A stretch of 64,000 nucleotides of DNA from Owenia fusiformis. Lineage: Eukaryota > Annelida > Polychaeta > Sabellida > Oweniidae. The position numbers were made by a program, and so were the translations under genes. The stretch spans positions 35,612,867 to 35,676,866 of the forward strand of contig CAIIXF020000008.1 of assembly GCA_903813345.2 (NCBI GenBank), read 5' to 3'. Positions 52,001-54,225 of this stretch are shown piece by piece. Below the pieces are notes generated by a model. That model saw only the letters and a list, made by a program, of their open reading frames with translations. It searched no databases and was not told the origin of the DNA. Numbering within the stretch: the stretch's first letter is position 1; every line of letters starts with the position of its first letter.

Positions 52001-54178
52001 GCATTGTACCATGTAGCCTTGCCCAAGTTGGTAATTTTTACTTATCTGATCTTGAATTATTGTCATAATAGAAATCAAGATATTAAAGTAAAAGAGACCG
52101 ACTTGGGCAAGGCTATGTACCATGGGCTTTCTAGAGATATCTTGAAAGCCTATAATATGCACTTATTTCAAACATTCCGATATGAAATTGCTTATTTATA
52201 AGCATTAAAATTCATCTTTGAAAGCATGACTGTTCTCATGTCTTACTATAATGCATGCACATGTACTAAATCGCAAAACGATTTTGATGGAAGAAGTTTG
52301 TGCAAAGATGAATAATATATAGATCAATGTACAAACTTATGATCAAATTATTCTGCAAGTAAATAACATTATTTTTATGAAAAATTTTGCAGGTTTTTAG
52401 TTCAAATCAAATTCTTTTTGCATGACTTCAAAACTTCATTGAATGTGCTGTGAATGTGCTGATCCTCATTAACCCATGTACTTATTATTAGAGGGAGAAA
52501 TAACTTACCACCTCACCATGGTATTGTGGTAAGGTATTTTCCCATCACTATTACTACATGTACTAAAGCACTGCATGTTTTGGCATTGGGTCCCTAACTC
52601 CTTAGTTAAGTTCTATCCAAATGATTTTTCTAGATGAACACAATCACAGACGATCAAAAACCGACCCTAGTTCTAAAATTAACAGTAGTAGTAGTACCCA
52701 TTTACCAAAGATAGAGGACTCTGATCGTCCGCACACGTCACGGCGAAACAAGACGTACAGTGATGGGCGGCCAATGACTGCAAGCTCGAGCAGTTCAGAA
52801 GGGAATGTCTCTGCAGCTCAGATGAGGCAGCACACGGGTGTTAAGGTCCGACCGCAGTCTCGTCAACCACTTTTAGGTAAATTCATGAAGCTTTCTGTTT
52901 GCAAAGCTTAGTTGCTCTTGAAAAATTTGGAACATTCAAGTATTATTGCATTTTTATTTCTGAAATAAGCAAAAACATCTTCTATGGATATCAGGGCCGT
53001 AGCCAGGGGGGTTCGCAGGGTTTGGTGAACCCCCTCCCTCCTGGTCAAAATATATTTCAAAATCATGCAGTTTTCACCATTTTGAGCACTTCTCAAGTGA
53101 TTTTAGCCATATTTGGGTCAAAATTGTCAACACCCCCTGAAAATTTTGAAAACTGAATCCCCCTTGGCAAATCCTGGTTACGGGCCTGGATATTTAAAGG
53201 ACAACTGAAATAGCTTTTCTCAACTTGCAGCTACAAAAATTCGGTTTTCTCTATTGTAAGCCTACTGTAGAGTTCTTGCGATAGCCATTATAAAATAAAT
53301 GTTAGATAACTGCTAACGGTCATAGATAACGAAATAAAACTAACTGATAAATCAAATTGGCCCCCACGTGATTAGTAACGTCATATACAAATTATAGCTT
53401 TGGTTTATTGGTTCCATAGTAATCACAACGTCACGGCAACCATATGATTGTTGTGTAAACAAATAACAAAACATTTTGGCATTATGACGTCGTGATCTAA
53501 TGGACCAAAACGGTCCACGTGGGGGCCAGTGAGAGATCACGTGGGGGCCAATAACGTCACAACCAATTCGAATATTGCTTATTAAGCAGCTATAACGATC
53601 GTTAGAGTGAAATAGTTTTCACACTACTGATTAGAAAACATGTCCAAATACATCTATCAAAAAATTATATTGATTCCTTTAGGTTAAAAATACCATTTCA
53701 TATCTGCTTTAAATAGATCATTATTGAGTTGGTTTTAAAAACTTCTAAAAGCTGAAATATACTTGTATTACTTATGAATATGCATATTATAATACCAATG
53801 TAAGTATGTGTGCTATAAACTAGATTATCATAAATTCAGTTCCACCTTTATTTGGTGATTGCTTGTTAATTCAGACTGAAAATGATATTATTTGATCCTT
53901 TGTTTTTAATTAATTTCCCAAAAATTTCTTGGTCATCAATGGGCTTTCTATTGAATGCCCATGTCAATACCAACCAATATAAAAAAGCTAGATATAACTG
54001 AAGTAAACATATGTTGTGCCAAATTGTTCCAATCAACAGTAGGTAAAAATGATTTTAATTCACATTTTCAGATCAACGACAAAAGACAGACCTCCAGTTC
54101 CTTGATCCTAAAGCTTATAGAGAAAAGAAAAAGGAAGAACGGAAACTGTTGAAAAGTAGTAGTCCAAGATCCGGTTGA
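3451..54178 (+). CDS. Inversin-like ankyrin-repeat / IQ-motif / coiled-coil protein (18-exon gene)
   Basis: The exons are 3451-4062, 10436-10626, 21564-21777, 24789-25050, 25375-25608, 26740-26814, 27306-27504, 28498-28631, 29153-29331, 30061-30700, 34749-34822, 35220-35240, 36402-36515, 47196-47291, 48386-48412, 49526-49802, 52634-52876 and 54072-54178. Every junction is AG/GT and all phases agree. The total is 3699 nt, or 1232 residues. Residues 1-130 are polar and probably flexible. About fourteen ankyrin repeats follow (roughly 134-730; motifs such as GKTALHWAV, GATPLMIAC, DGLNALHCAASRGH, DGRTCLHLAA). Next come an IQ motif near 738-750 (ASKIQRQFRK), a strongly acidic Glu-rich stretch (about 751-830), a basic helical region, charged coiled coil around 984-1060, a Ser-rich linker and a Lys-rich end. 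The order ANK then IQ then coiled tail resembles inversin/nephrocystin-2 and other ciliary ankyrin proteins, so a calmodulin-binding scaffold of cilium or centrosome is plausible. I cannot assign an orthologue. Three Toll-like receptor copies lie in introns 2 and 13. Confidence 0.85.
7150..7400. repeat. Degenerate GAAAACAACAGGCAAAAT repeats
   Basis: Six or more imperfect copies of an 18-24-base unit containing GAAAACAACAGGCAAAAT, separated by variable spacers. Low-complexity intronic repeat without coding potential. Confidence 0.75.
7430..7666. mobile_element. Inverted-repeat element (CAGTTGGGGAC ends), TA-flanked
   Basis: The ends CAGTTGGGGACAAAAATAAA and its near-exact inverse TTTATTTATGTCCCCAACTG enclose 237 bases. 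TA lies directly on both sides (7428-7429 and 7667-7668). About 28 bases of the terminal repeat match with one difference. Ends starting CAGT with a TA duplication are typical of Tc1/mariner/pogo-type non-autonomous elements. No transposase is encoded. Confidence 0.8.
7757..7946. mobile_element. TGATCTCCCC-ended short element, copy A
   Basis: Ends TGATCTCCCCAGG and GCTGGGGAGATAAC form an inverted repeat of about 12 bases. The interior carries GGGTGCAAA and CAATTCAGAATTGGTCAAAATATGC-like text, which recurs in opposite orientation at 31331-31531. Two diverged copies in one window mark a dispersed non-autonomous element. Confidence 0.65.
8245..8535. repeat. 97-bp tandem repeat, three units
   Basis: Three consecutive units starting CTAACTTGTCTCC at 8258, 8355 and 8452 give a 97-base period. 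Each holds GACAACCATGTTGCATCTGG and CACACATATATTA. The units are almost identical, so the duplication is recent. The open frame through it is a by-product. Confidence 0.9.
8834..9519. mobile_element. GC-rich CGGCCG-laden inverted-repeat element
   Basis: The outer ends TAATGGCCTAGTCACATAGC and GCTATGTGACTAGGCCATTA are perfect inverse copies, and the match runs on through CCGGCCGATG for about 30 bases. The 686-base body is conspicuously GC-rich in an AT-rich intron and is packed with CGGCC, CCGGCCGG and GAGCTCGG words on both strands. Open frames inside it are repeat-driven and show no protein family. It behaves like a MITE of unknown superfamily; TA or TWA flanks are compatible with the sequence. 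Confidence 0.85.
9620..9700. repeat. Dispersed repeat with AAAAGAGAGCTTCGTC
   Basis: The text from ACCCTTTGCATTCG to CTTAAAAGAGAGCTTCGTC recurs at about 17090-17140 and in part at 47850-47870. It is a diverged dispersed repeat of unknown type. Confidence 0.5.
10436..10626 (+). CDS. Ankyrin gene exon 2
   Basis: Acceptor TTGTTTTCAG and donor AAA/GTAAGT bound 191 nt. It encodes ILDNQNKNGSQPLIYAVQLG and one further ankyrin repeat (HRTPIQYALYNKRLDIFSLL). Enters in phase 0 and leaves two bases of a Lys codon completed by exon 3. Confidence 0.85.
12426..14751 (-). pseudogene. Toll-like receptor copy 1 (frameshifted)
   Basis: Read on the minus strand from ATG at 14749-14751. It has a signal peptide (VVKHILMIMMLMFEFLL), an N-terminal Cys cluster (CCSICECKNTSVVC), leucine-rich repeats, a C-terminal LRR cap (NPLICSCHSFDFIDWM), one membrane span (VILAGTIPCGILLLFLGVAI) and a TIR domain with YDFDAFISYSSLDK, DDRNFRPGAY and FWRKLRDAL. 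Single-exon coding region. Compared with copy 3, four extra bases sit within 13671-13677 in the LRR region. They shift the frame, so the first frame stops at about 13633 and the LRRCT-TM-TIR half continues in another frame from 13727. The TIR half keeps the BB-loop Pro and is otherwise undamaged. This may be a recent pseudogene, a polymorphic indel or an assembly error. It lies antisense within intron 2 of the ankyrin gene. Confidence 0.85.
15065..15175 (-). promoter_or_regulatory. Upstream block shared by the TLR copies (copy 1)
   Basis: About 310-420 bases upstream of the copy 1 ATG, the minus strand reads GCAGGAAAC, CTTACCCCATGTTTTTTG and TCTTCCTTAC. It matches the corresponding positions upstream of copies 2 and 3. 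Conservation across three paralogues, one of them distant and inverted, suggests promoter or first-exon sequence. The function is inferred. Confidence 0.45.
15350..15480. repeat. Degenerate TTGG/CTGG simple repeat
   Basis: A run of GGTTGG, GGCTGG and GTTTG words (such as GGTCAGTTGGCTGGTTGGTT) forms a degenerate tetranucleotide repeat. No coding content. Confidence 0.7.
15521..16113. repeat. 90-bp satellite, about 6.5 units
   Basis: Units starting AAGAATGGGATTAAG recur at 15521, 15611, 15701, 15791 and 15881, an exact 90-base period. Each unit holds GTGTAATATGCAAAG, AAATAAACCCAGTATCACTT and CAGTTCCTTTGCTTTTACA. Near 15975 one unit is truncated by internal deletion, then the array resumes to 16113. 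Confidence 0.95.
17690..17945. repeat. Pentanucleotide microsatellites (ACAAT)n and (CATAC)n
   Basis: Uninterrupted runs of ACAAT and CATAC alternate with AT-rich spacers. The minus-strand open frame through it is low-complexity and not a gene. Confidence 0.95.
18425..18700. repeat. Degenerate (AGTGT/AGTAT)n microsatellite
   Basis: Starts as clean GTAGTGTAGTGTAG and decays into TATAGTATAGTTGAAGTGAAG-like text over about 280 bases. Confidence 0.85.
18908..19122. mobile_element. CAGGCCCGTA-ended MITE, copy A
   Basis: Ends CAGGCCCGTACCTAGG and CCTGGCTATGGGCCTG are inverse copies with few differences. The interior is a near-palindrome with CCAAGGGGG and CCAGGGGGG runs. The second copy at 52992-53188 is in the opposite orientation and shares TTTTGAAATAATTTT-type and AAGTGCTCA text. 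Flanks TTGGT and TCGGT suggest a 5-base target duplication with one change. Confidence 0.8.
19503..19862. repeat. 179-bp tandem duplication
   Basis: The text starting AGCTTTTATGGTCTTTGGAG at 19503 recurs at 19682 with only a few changes and covers AATATATCACCCATAAGCTT at the end of each unit. Two units, 179 bases apart. Confidence 0.9.
20531..20626. mobile_element. Short CTAGCCAAGCTACAAG hairpin element
   Basis: CTAGCCAAGCTACAAGACC on the left and its imperfect inverse GGGGCTTGTAGCTAAACTAG on the right enclose about 96 bases, including a run of G. A half copy lies near 1612-1650. Probably a very short MITE. Confidence 0.55.
21564..21777 (+). CDS. Ankyrin gene exon 3
   Basis: Acceptor TTTATTTTCAG and donor AAG/GTAAAG bound 214 nt. 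The first base completes a Lys codon. It encodes YKARVDLLDCKEKCV, a non-canonical linker and the repeat NDEGATPLMIACQGGNVDQV. Leaves phase 0. Confidence 0.85.
21801..22027. mobile_element. GACGTAACCAGG-ended element
   Basis: GACGTAACCAGGGG on the left matches the inverse of CTGGCTACGCCCATGG on the right. A G-homopolymer follows the left end. It resembles the CAGGCCCGTA family in its CGTAGCCAG core and is probably a diverged relative. Confidence 0.5.
22316..22726. mobile_element. Harbinger-like MITE with TTA target duplication
   Basis: Terminal inverted repeats start GGGGAGGCATCAAAAGTTCG and continue through ATGTCGGAT and ACTAAATAAATCTAGTT; the right end is the near-perfect inverse, about 55 bases in all. 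TTA lies directly outside both ends. A three-base TWA duplication with G-rich ends is characteristic of PIF/Harbinger elements. The interior has G runs and no transposase. Confidence 0.85.
23847..24029. mobile_element. CAGTAAAACCTGT MITE, copy A
   Basis: Left end CAGTAAAACCTGTTTATCTG and right end CAGATAAGACAGGCTTCACTG are inverse copies. TA flanks both ends. The interior contains GTGAACA and CTGAACA words. A relative with the same ends lies at 55203-55380. CAGT ends and TA duplications point to Tc1/mariner/pogo-derived elements. Confidence 0.8.
24789..25050 (+). CDS. Ankyrin gene exon 4
   Basis: Acceptor TTATTTCCAG and donor ACAG/GTATGA bound 262 nt. It encodes ankyrin repeats with STGKTCLHYCVENKD, EEGYNAAHMCVIAGN and EQHTAVHWAT. 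Ends with one base of a split Val codon. Confidence 0.88.
25375..25608 (+). CDS. Ankyrin gene exon 5
   Basis: Acceptor TTCATTTCAG and donor GCTG/GTACGT bound 234 nt. It encodes VCGQEEIIDILCEYDAELSK, HAYPLHYAAQMCG with an acidic insertion, and RQPLLWAASAG. It keeps phase 1 on both sides. Confidence 0.88.
25609..26739. other. Intron 5 of the ankyrin gene
   Basis: A 1.1-kb intron with no repeat family or gene that I can recognise; AT-rich throughout. Confidence 0.7.
26740..26814 (+). CDS. Ankyrin gene exon 6
   Basis: A 75-nt exon between TTTGCAG and AATG/GTAAAC encoding SGDACAALVDSGADVNAADK, the second half of one ankyrin repeat. Phase 1 on both sides, so skipping would keep the frame. Confidence 0.85.
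27306..27504 (+). CDS. Ankyrin gene exon 7
   Basis: Acceptor TTCTTATTTTAG and donor GCAG/GTATGT bound 199 nt. It encodes ALHCAASRGHTACVEALV, KNGCTSLFYAITMDHLETAK and ASPNHRDKKGR, two classical ankyrin repeats. Its last 25 bases and the donor are duplicated 132 bases downstream in the intron. Confidence 0.88.
27523..28091. mobile_element. CGAAATT-rich inverted-repeat element with captured exon end
   Basis: Left CTGTTCTCCCGGTATTCGCG and right GCGAAATTGACTGGGAGCACAG are imperfect inverse copies. The ends are full of TTCGCG and GCGAAATT words. Inside, at about 27613-27665, lies a near copy of the 3' end of exon 7, its donor and the element start (TCATCAGGATAAGAAAGGAC), which indicates a local tandem duplication 132 bases apart. 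Confidence 0.65.
28498..28631 (+). CDS. Ankyrin gene exon 8
   Basis: Acceptor CTTCCATTTCAG and donor AAAG/GTACAC bound 134 nt. It encodes SPAHCAASKGNQSGISLI and KGELPLHEASQAGHK, continuing the ankyrin array. Enters with two donated bases and leaves one. Confidence 0.87.
28650..28830 (-). mobile_element. tRNA-derived SINE-like sequence
   Basis: On the minus strand, TATAGCTCAGTTGGTGGAGC (A-box-like) is followed by GGTTTGATTCCCACACGGGG (B-box-like) in tRNA order. The anticodon arm and variable region are too short for a working tRNA. The tail continues into AT-rich sequence with CACACTTTC. This layout is typical of the head of a tRNA-derived SINE. It lies about 20 bases downstream of exon 8. 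Confidence 0.65.
29153..29331 (+). CDS. Ankyrin gene exon 9
   Basis: Acceptor GCCTTTTTCAG and donor AAG/GTAAGA bound 179 nt. It encodes ALVTQIMSDEKQREKM, then SDGRTCLHLAAMTNNLELCK and NGANVNALMFYK. Leaves phase 0. Confidence 0.87.
29495..29905. repeat. 114-bp tandem repeat, about 3.6 units
   Basis: CAGGGT in the unit start recurs at 29505, 29619, 29733 and 29847, a constant 114-base period. Units contain CCTGTTTTTACCTAATTTGG, CACCTTTTGGCAGGGTGCAA and GACATCAGGTTGCACATTAT. Near identity suggests recent expansion in intron 9. Confidence 0.93.
30061..30700 (+). CDS. Ankyrin gene exon 10 (last repeat, IQ motif, acidic region)
   Basis: Acceptor GCATTTTTCAG and donor CTAG/GTCAGT bound 640 nt. It encodes the final ankyrin repeat (TPYDTAVVKGHKECAEYL), an IQ motif (ASKIQRQFRKNQKK), a Glu/Asp-rich stretch of roughly 80 residues, a basic segment (RQKKKRTKSG) and a helical segment (IYEQTRSTIQSLQRLKRMQI). 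The IQ motif predicts calmodulin or myosin-light-chain binding. The donor is weak, but the phase with exon 11 fits. Confidence 0.85.
31331..31531. mobile_element. TGATCTCCCC-ended short element, copy B
   Basis: Begins GTGATCTCCCCGGCA and ends TCCTGAGATCGCTGA. The interior (AAGCAAGTGGG, TTTTGACCAATTTTGG) is the diverged inverse of 7757-7946. Confidence 0.6.
32210..32960. repeat. Probable old dispersed repeat with GTCCCACCGAACGAGG
   Basis: Starts with GTCCCACCGAACGAGG and TCTATCCGTCC and ends near GGATGGATGGATCGACGGAG. Internally, GGCCACCATTTT-like and AACTCAAATACCAGT words recur several times. No protein frame survives. Assignment to a repeat class would need a library comparison. Confidence 0.45.
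34749..34822 (+). CDS. Ankyrin gene exon 11
   Basis: Acceptor TTTCTGTTGCAG and donor AAG/GTATGT bound 74 nt encoding DQISFLTKVSHSDHPEFRS and KAMAK. The frame agrees with both neighbours. Confidence 0.75.
35220..35240 (+). CDS. Ankyrin gene microexon 12 (21 nt, probable)
   Basis: TTTTCTTTCTAG precedes and GTAACC follows GAAGACACTATTGTTGAAGA plus one G, seven codons (EDTIVEE), phase 0 on both sides. Composition fits the acidic neighbourhood of the protein. Skipping leaves the frame intact, so it could be an alternative exon. Only RNA evidence can confirm it. Confidence 0.5.
35269..35428. mobile_element. CGGCACCGAAAC-type foldback element
   Basis: The left arm TTCGACGCCGTTTCGGCATC and the right arm GGCACCGAAACGGCGTCGAA are inverse copies. 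Within both arms a 12-base word CGGCACCGAAAC (or its inverse) is repeated several times, with a single-copy centre GCTACTGGACTAGTCAGTCC. The 160-base sequence would form a long, CpG-rich hairpin only 28 bases after the 21-nt exon donor. Confidence 0.8.
36402..36515 (+). CDS. Ankyrin gene exon 13 (probable)
   Basis: Acceptor CTTATTTTTAG and donor AAG/GTAGCT bound 114 nt, open in the required phase and encoding a basic, Arg/Ser-rich linker (GRRNHCRHSRTGSATTARRG then VGKAPGNVDPEGDAK). No domain. Divisible by three, so it is potentially skippable. Confidence 0.6.
37065..37175 (+). promoter_or_regulatory. Upstream block shared by the TLR copies (copy 2)
   Basis: Contains GTTGATCTGATTTGAAATAC, ACACTGATAATGTTCAAAAG, CTTACCCCATGTTTTTTTTG and TTTTCCTTACATG, matching the blocks upstream of copies 1 and 3 at similar distance from the ATG. 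A conserved CTCTTCAG near 37391-37398, followed by AGTATCAGTTTAT, also recurs before copies 1 and 3. It could be the acceptor of a 5' untranslated exon. Confidence 0.45.
37453..39754 (+). pseudogene. Toll-like receptor copy 2 (N-terminal deletion and stop)
   Basis: The start aligned with the other copies is ATG 37453 (MSQIAKHIWVIMVLMFEVSS, signal peptide). An in-frame ATG lies at 37444. After the Cys cluster (CCSICKCENESVDC) the frame ends at TAA 37660-37662. Compared with copy 3, a net 17 bases are missing around 37645-37670, which removes part of the first LRR and shifts the frame. From 37667 a 695-residue frame continues without a break: LRRs, LRRCT (NPLICGCHSFDFIDWM), membrane span (VILAGTIPCGILLLFLAVAI) and TIR (YDFDAFISYSSLDK, DDRNFRPGAY with BB-loop Pro, FWRKLRDAL). 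Unless another start or splice supplies a signal peptide, the product would not reach the membrane properly. Lies in the same orientation as its host gene. Confidence 0.85.
40319..40755. mobile_element. CTGTAGATTGGG MITE with TA duplication and paralogous empty site
   Basis: Ends CTGTAGATTGGGTTAATTTG and CAAATTAACCCAATCTACAG are perfect inverse copies; TTTGGCG words are abundant just inside. TA flanks both sides. The paralogous sequence near 45502-45512 reads TTGATATAACTAAAGG with no insertion and a single TA, which fixes the 437-base boundaries exactly. No coding capacity. Confidence 0.93.
41209..41940. mobile_element. Foldback element of about 730 bp upstream of TLR copy 3
   Basis: The left arm starting AAAGGATTGGTATCGATATG and the right arm ending ATATCGATACCACTCCTTT are inverse copies. 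Similarity continues almost to the centre: ATTTTAAAAAAGTATTC pairs with ATACTTTTTTAAAATC, and TGTCTTTCCGAACCTC with GAGGTTTCGGAAAGATG. The element is therefore nearly one long hairpin with arms of about 350 bases. The copy 2 unit lacks it at the matching place (about 36998-37025). Short open frames inside have no protein character. Confidence 0.88.
41985..42100 (+). promoter_or_regulatory. Upstream block shared by the TLR copies (copy 3)
   Basis: GTTGATCTGATTTGAAATAT, TGCAGGAAAT, CTTACCCCATTTTTATG and TCTTCCTTATT match the copy 1 and copy 2 blocks, about 290-400 bases before the aligned ATG. CTCTTCAG followed by TACTATGAGTTTAT at about 42322-42343 repeats the possible 5' acceptor. Confidence 0.45.
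42342..44705 (+). CDS. Toll-like receptor copy 3 (intact, BB-loop Leu)
   Basis: A membrane pattern-recognition receptor of the LRR-TIR type; 787 residues from ATG 42342, or 773 from ATG 42384, which matches the start of the other copies and begins a signal peptide (MSLITYHIWVMMALMFDFSS). Domains from the first ATG: Cys cluster at 53-66 (CCRICKCEKESVDC), LRRs about 75-500 (e.g. LEYLNISNNELQTLPKYI), LRRCT about 502-556 with a single C-terminal Cys cluster, membrane span about 557-580, TIR about 607-749 and an acidic tail ending ENSQLL. The TIR has box 1 FDAFISYS and box 3 FWRKLRDAL. The BB loop reads RNFRLGAY: residue 648 is Leu (CTA at 44283-44285), where both sister copies have Pro. In TLR4 a change at the equivalent Pro blocks signalling. 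Single coding exon, lying within intron 13 of the ankyrin gene. Likely signals through MyD88-type adaptors if functional. Confidence 0.92.
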   Translation: MNHTSLRMYIKAWKMSLITYHIWVMMALMFDFSSSHDKNGRDLIYHGNASRECCRICKCEKESVDCEIDLISLPKDCPPNITKLNLSSCNLNMLKDYELGRHYGQLQWLDIGDNNISSLRNHTFAGLNNLRFLSMIYNKYLADRVDPLVFSPLLNIREIYVWGNGNDKNLYRNRFVSKTWIDTFKGLENSTIELIDFRNMDMSPVIARKMDFWYLRNSPIKYLVLRNMAIVDMNYEFFEYIPRVETIDLSRNTIQMTLELRNVLIQFFKLIYLKEFIFSHNSGQMEEAGSSEILSKYTAETIIFSLPYFIRFEVDDSIIAKEPYFLSFGVKFQRDNALTYFSFSDMKLVQRLGPVIGLVNLEVFKFSHNKCTWFPSTISCSNGAFESLKTLDISHNHFEIPNDNISVEMFDNCSKLEEIDLSYNNMAQMPFTMFRHSENLRKIYLNGNQLQQLNLNLDAAKHLEYLNISNNELQTLPKYIQNLVDRLNQISPYQLKINLVGNPLICSCHSFDFIDWMQSHSRNIENWDELQCTYFNYSIVNMHAIDIGMMKLSCWKTVILAGTIPCGILLLFLAVVILAYRRRYKLHYWYLQFRAIIKRNNDEENDYDFDAFISYSSLDKTWGQATLYATLVGIHHYSICIDDRNFRLGAYISDIIIDAINRSNKVILIITQNFLRSKWCTYELNIARGELSNRGRDCIVLILKEPIDVLPKELITPTLRSLLDTRVYLEWSEDEDRKGVFWRKLRDALGEPRPRQEEQTNSPYTMPQNEEDEQLVENFMRENSQLL
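45072..45444. mobile_element. AAAGAGAGAATCA MITE in the copy 3 unit
   Basis: Left end AAAGAGAGAATCAGAGATAG and right end CTATGGG-side ATATGATTCTGCCTTT form an imperfect inverted repeat of about 22 bases. The copy 2 unit reads CATCCTTAGCTTTGG uninterrupted (near 40119-40133). The copy 3 unit reads CATCCTTAAAG, then the insertion, then CTTTAACTTTGG, indicating a TTA or TTAA target duplication. No coding capacity. Confidence 0.85.
47196..47291 (+). CDS. Ankyrin gene exon 14 (coiled coil)
   Basis: Acceptor TGTTTTTCTATAG and donor CAG/GTCTGA bound 96 nt, phase 0. It encodes EHKKALEMDCVDTRYRMK and EADRMCLEFKLEQ, a charged helix with heptad-like spacing. The donor is weak, but frame, length and composition fit exon 16, which continues with EREEEERKRAEQEFEDHQQR. 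Confidence 0.65.
47292..48385. other. Intron 14 of the ankyrin gene
   Basis: Apart from the minisatellite at 47390-47600, AT-rich sequence with a piece of the AAAAGAGAGCTTCGTC dispersed repeat at about 47850; no gene seen. Confidence 0.6.
47390..47600. repeat. 31-bp minisatellite (TGATTGAATTGAATTTGTAA)
   Basis: About six units of 31-37 bases containing GATTGAATTGAATTTGTAAT and CAACATTGAG or CAACATAGAG, directly after exon 14. Confidence 0.9.
48386..48412 (+). CDS. Ankyrin gene microexon 15 (27 nt, probable)
   Basis: CAATTTTCAG precedes and a perfect GTAAGT donor follows 27 bases encoding DDDSNVTGS, phase 0 on both sides. Skipping preserves the frame. The splice sites are the strongest evidence; the short length leaves doubt. 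Confidence 0.55.
48413..49525. other. Intron 15 of the ankyrin gene
   Basis: A 1.1-kb AT-rich intron; no repeat family or gene recognised. Confidence 0.65.
49526..49802 (+). CDS. Ankyrin gene exon 16 (coiled coil)
   Basis: Acceptor CTAATTTACAG and donor AAGA/GTAAGT bound 277 nt. It encodes EREEEERKRAEQEFEDHQQR, then basic helical sequence to AYCPGEPTEVLDDIFK. The frame is set by phase 0 entry; the overlapping frame starting at 49410 is not used. It leaves one base that pairs with either of two downstream acceptors. Confidence 0.85.
50015..50301 (+). CDS. Ankyrin gene alternative last exon (short form)
   Basis: Acceptor TTTATCTTTCAG after a pyrimidine tract, 287 nt to TGA at 50299-50301. Joined to exon 16 it encodes a basic, Pro/Ser/His-rich tail (SGQPLLRCSLDSAISHIS, KPHPPITKHDKKLPPIKINK, RPLNPYRCLPKITKSHES), giving a 1211-residue product. 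The codons stay open only in the phase delivered by exon 16, which supports it as real. Alternatively it is an internal exon with an unrecognised donor. Confidence 0.65.
51000..51540. repeat. Degenerate CCAATCAGAT repeat array
   Basis: About ten imperfect units of 45-60 bases built on TTAGCCAATCAGATGTCATG and TCTCATTATGG with heavy divergence. Old minisatellite-like array without coding content. Confidence 0.8.
52006..52120. mobile_element. Short hairpin element
   Basis: GTACCATGTAGCCTTGCCCA on the left is the imperfect inverse of TGGGCAAGGCTATGTACC on the right, and the match extends to TTTTTACTT and AAGTAAAAG. About 115 bases able to fold back; possibly a very short MITE. Confidence 0.6.
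52634..52876 (+). CDS. Ankyrin gene exon 17 (Ser-rich linker, long form)
   Basis: Acceptor GATTTTTCTAG and donor TTAG/GTAAAT bound 243 nt. It encodes EHNHRRSKTDPSSKINSSSS, HLPKIEDSDRPHTSRRNKTY and MRQHTGVKVRPQSRQPLL. Base composition is richer in G+C than its intron. Phase 1 on both sides. Confidence 0.8.
52992..53188. mobile_element. CAGGCCCGTA-ended MITE, copy B
   Basis: Ends CAGGGCCGTAGCCAGG and CCTGGTTACGGGCCTG are imperfect inverse copies. The interior matches the inverse of 18908-19122 (TGCAGTTTTCACCATTTTGA). GGATAT before and GATAT after suggest a 5-6-base target duplication. Confidence 0.8.
53193..53713. mobile_element. TTTAAAG-ended CACGTG-rich MITE, copy A
   Basis: About 520 bases from TTTAAAGGACAACTGAAATA to CATTTCATATCTGCTTTAAA, an imperfect 20-base inverted repeat. 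The interior contains GGCCCCCACGTGAT, GTCCACGTGGGGGCC and several AACGTCA words. A copy in the opposite orientation lies at 62896-63397. It starts four bases after the end of the neighbouring MITE. Confidence 0.85.
54072..54178 (+). CDS. Ankyrin gene exon 18 (last exon, long form)
   Basis: Acceptor CACATTTTCAG, then 107 nt encoding DQRQKTDLQFLDPKAYREKK and KEERKLLKSSSPRSG, stop TGA 54176-54178. The phase closes exactly with exon 17. Confidence 0.85.
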
Positions 54179-54219
54179 CCATAACGATATATATACAGAG
54201 CTACATGTACAATGTGGAC

Positions 54220-54225
54220 AATAAA
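54220..54225 (+). terminator. AATAAA polyadenylation signal of the ankyrin gene
   Basis: AATAAA 41 bases after the stop codon; close spacing but plausible. Further signals downstream could be used instead. Confidence 0.5.

Larger units (their letters stand above)
50302..52633. other. Intronic/3' region between the alternative tails
   Basis: After the short-form stop lies probable 3' untranslated sequence, then degenerate repeats (51000-51540) and a small hairpin element (52006-52120). No further coding exon seen. Confidence 0.55.
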
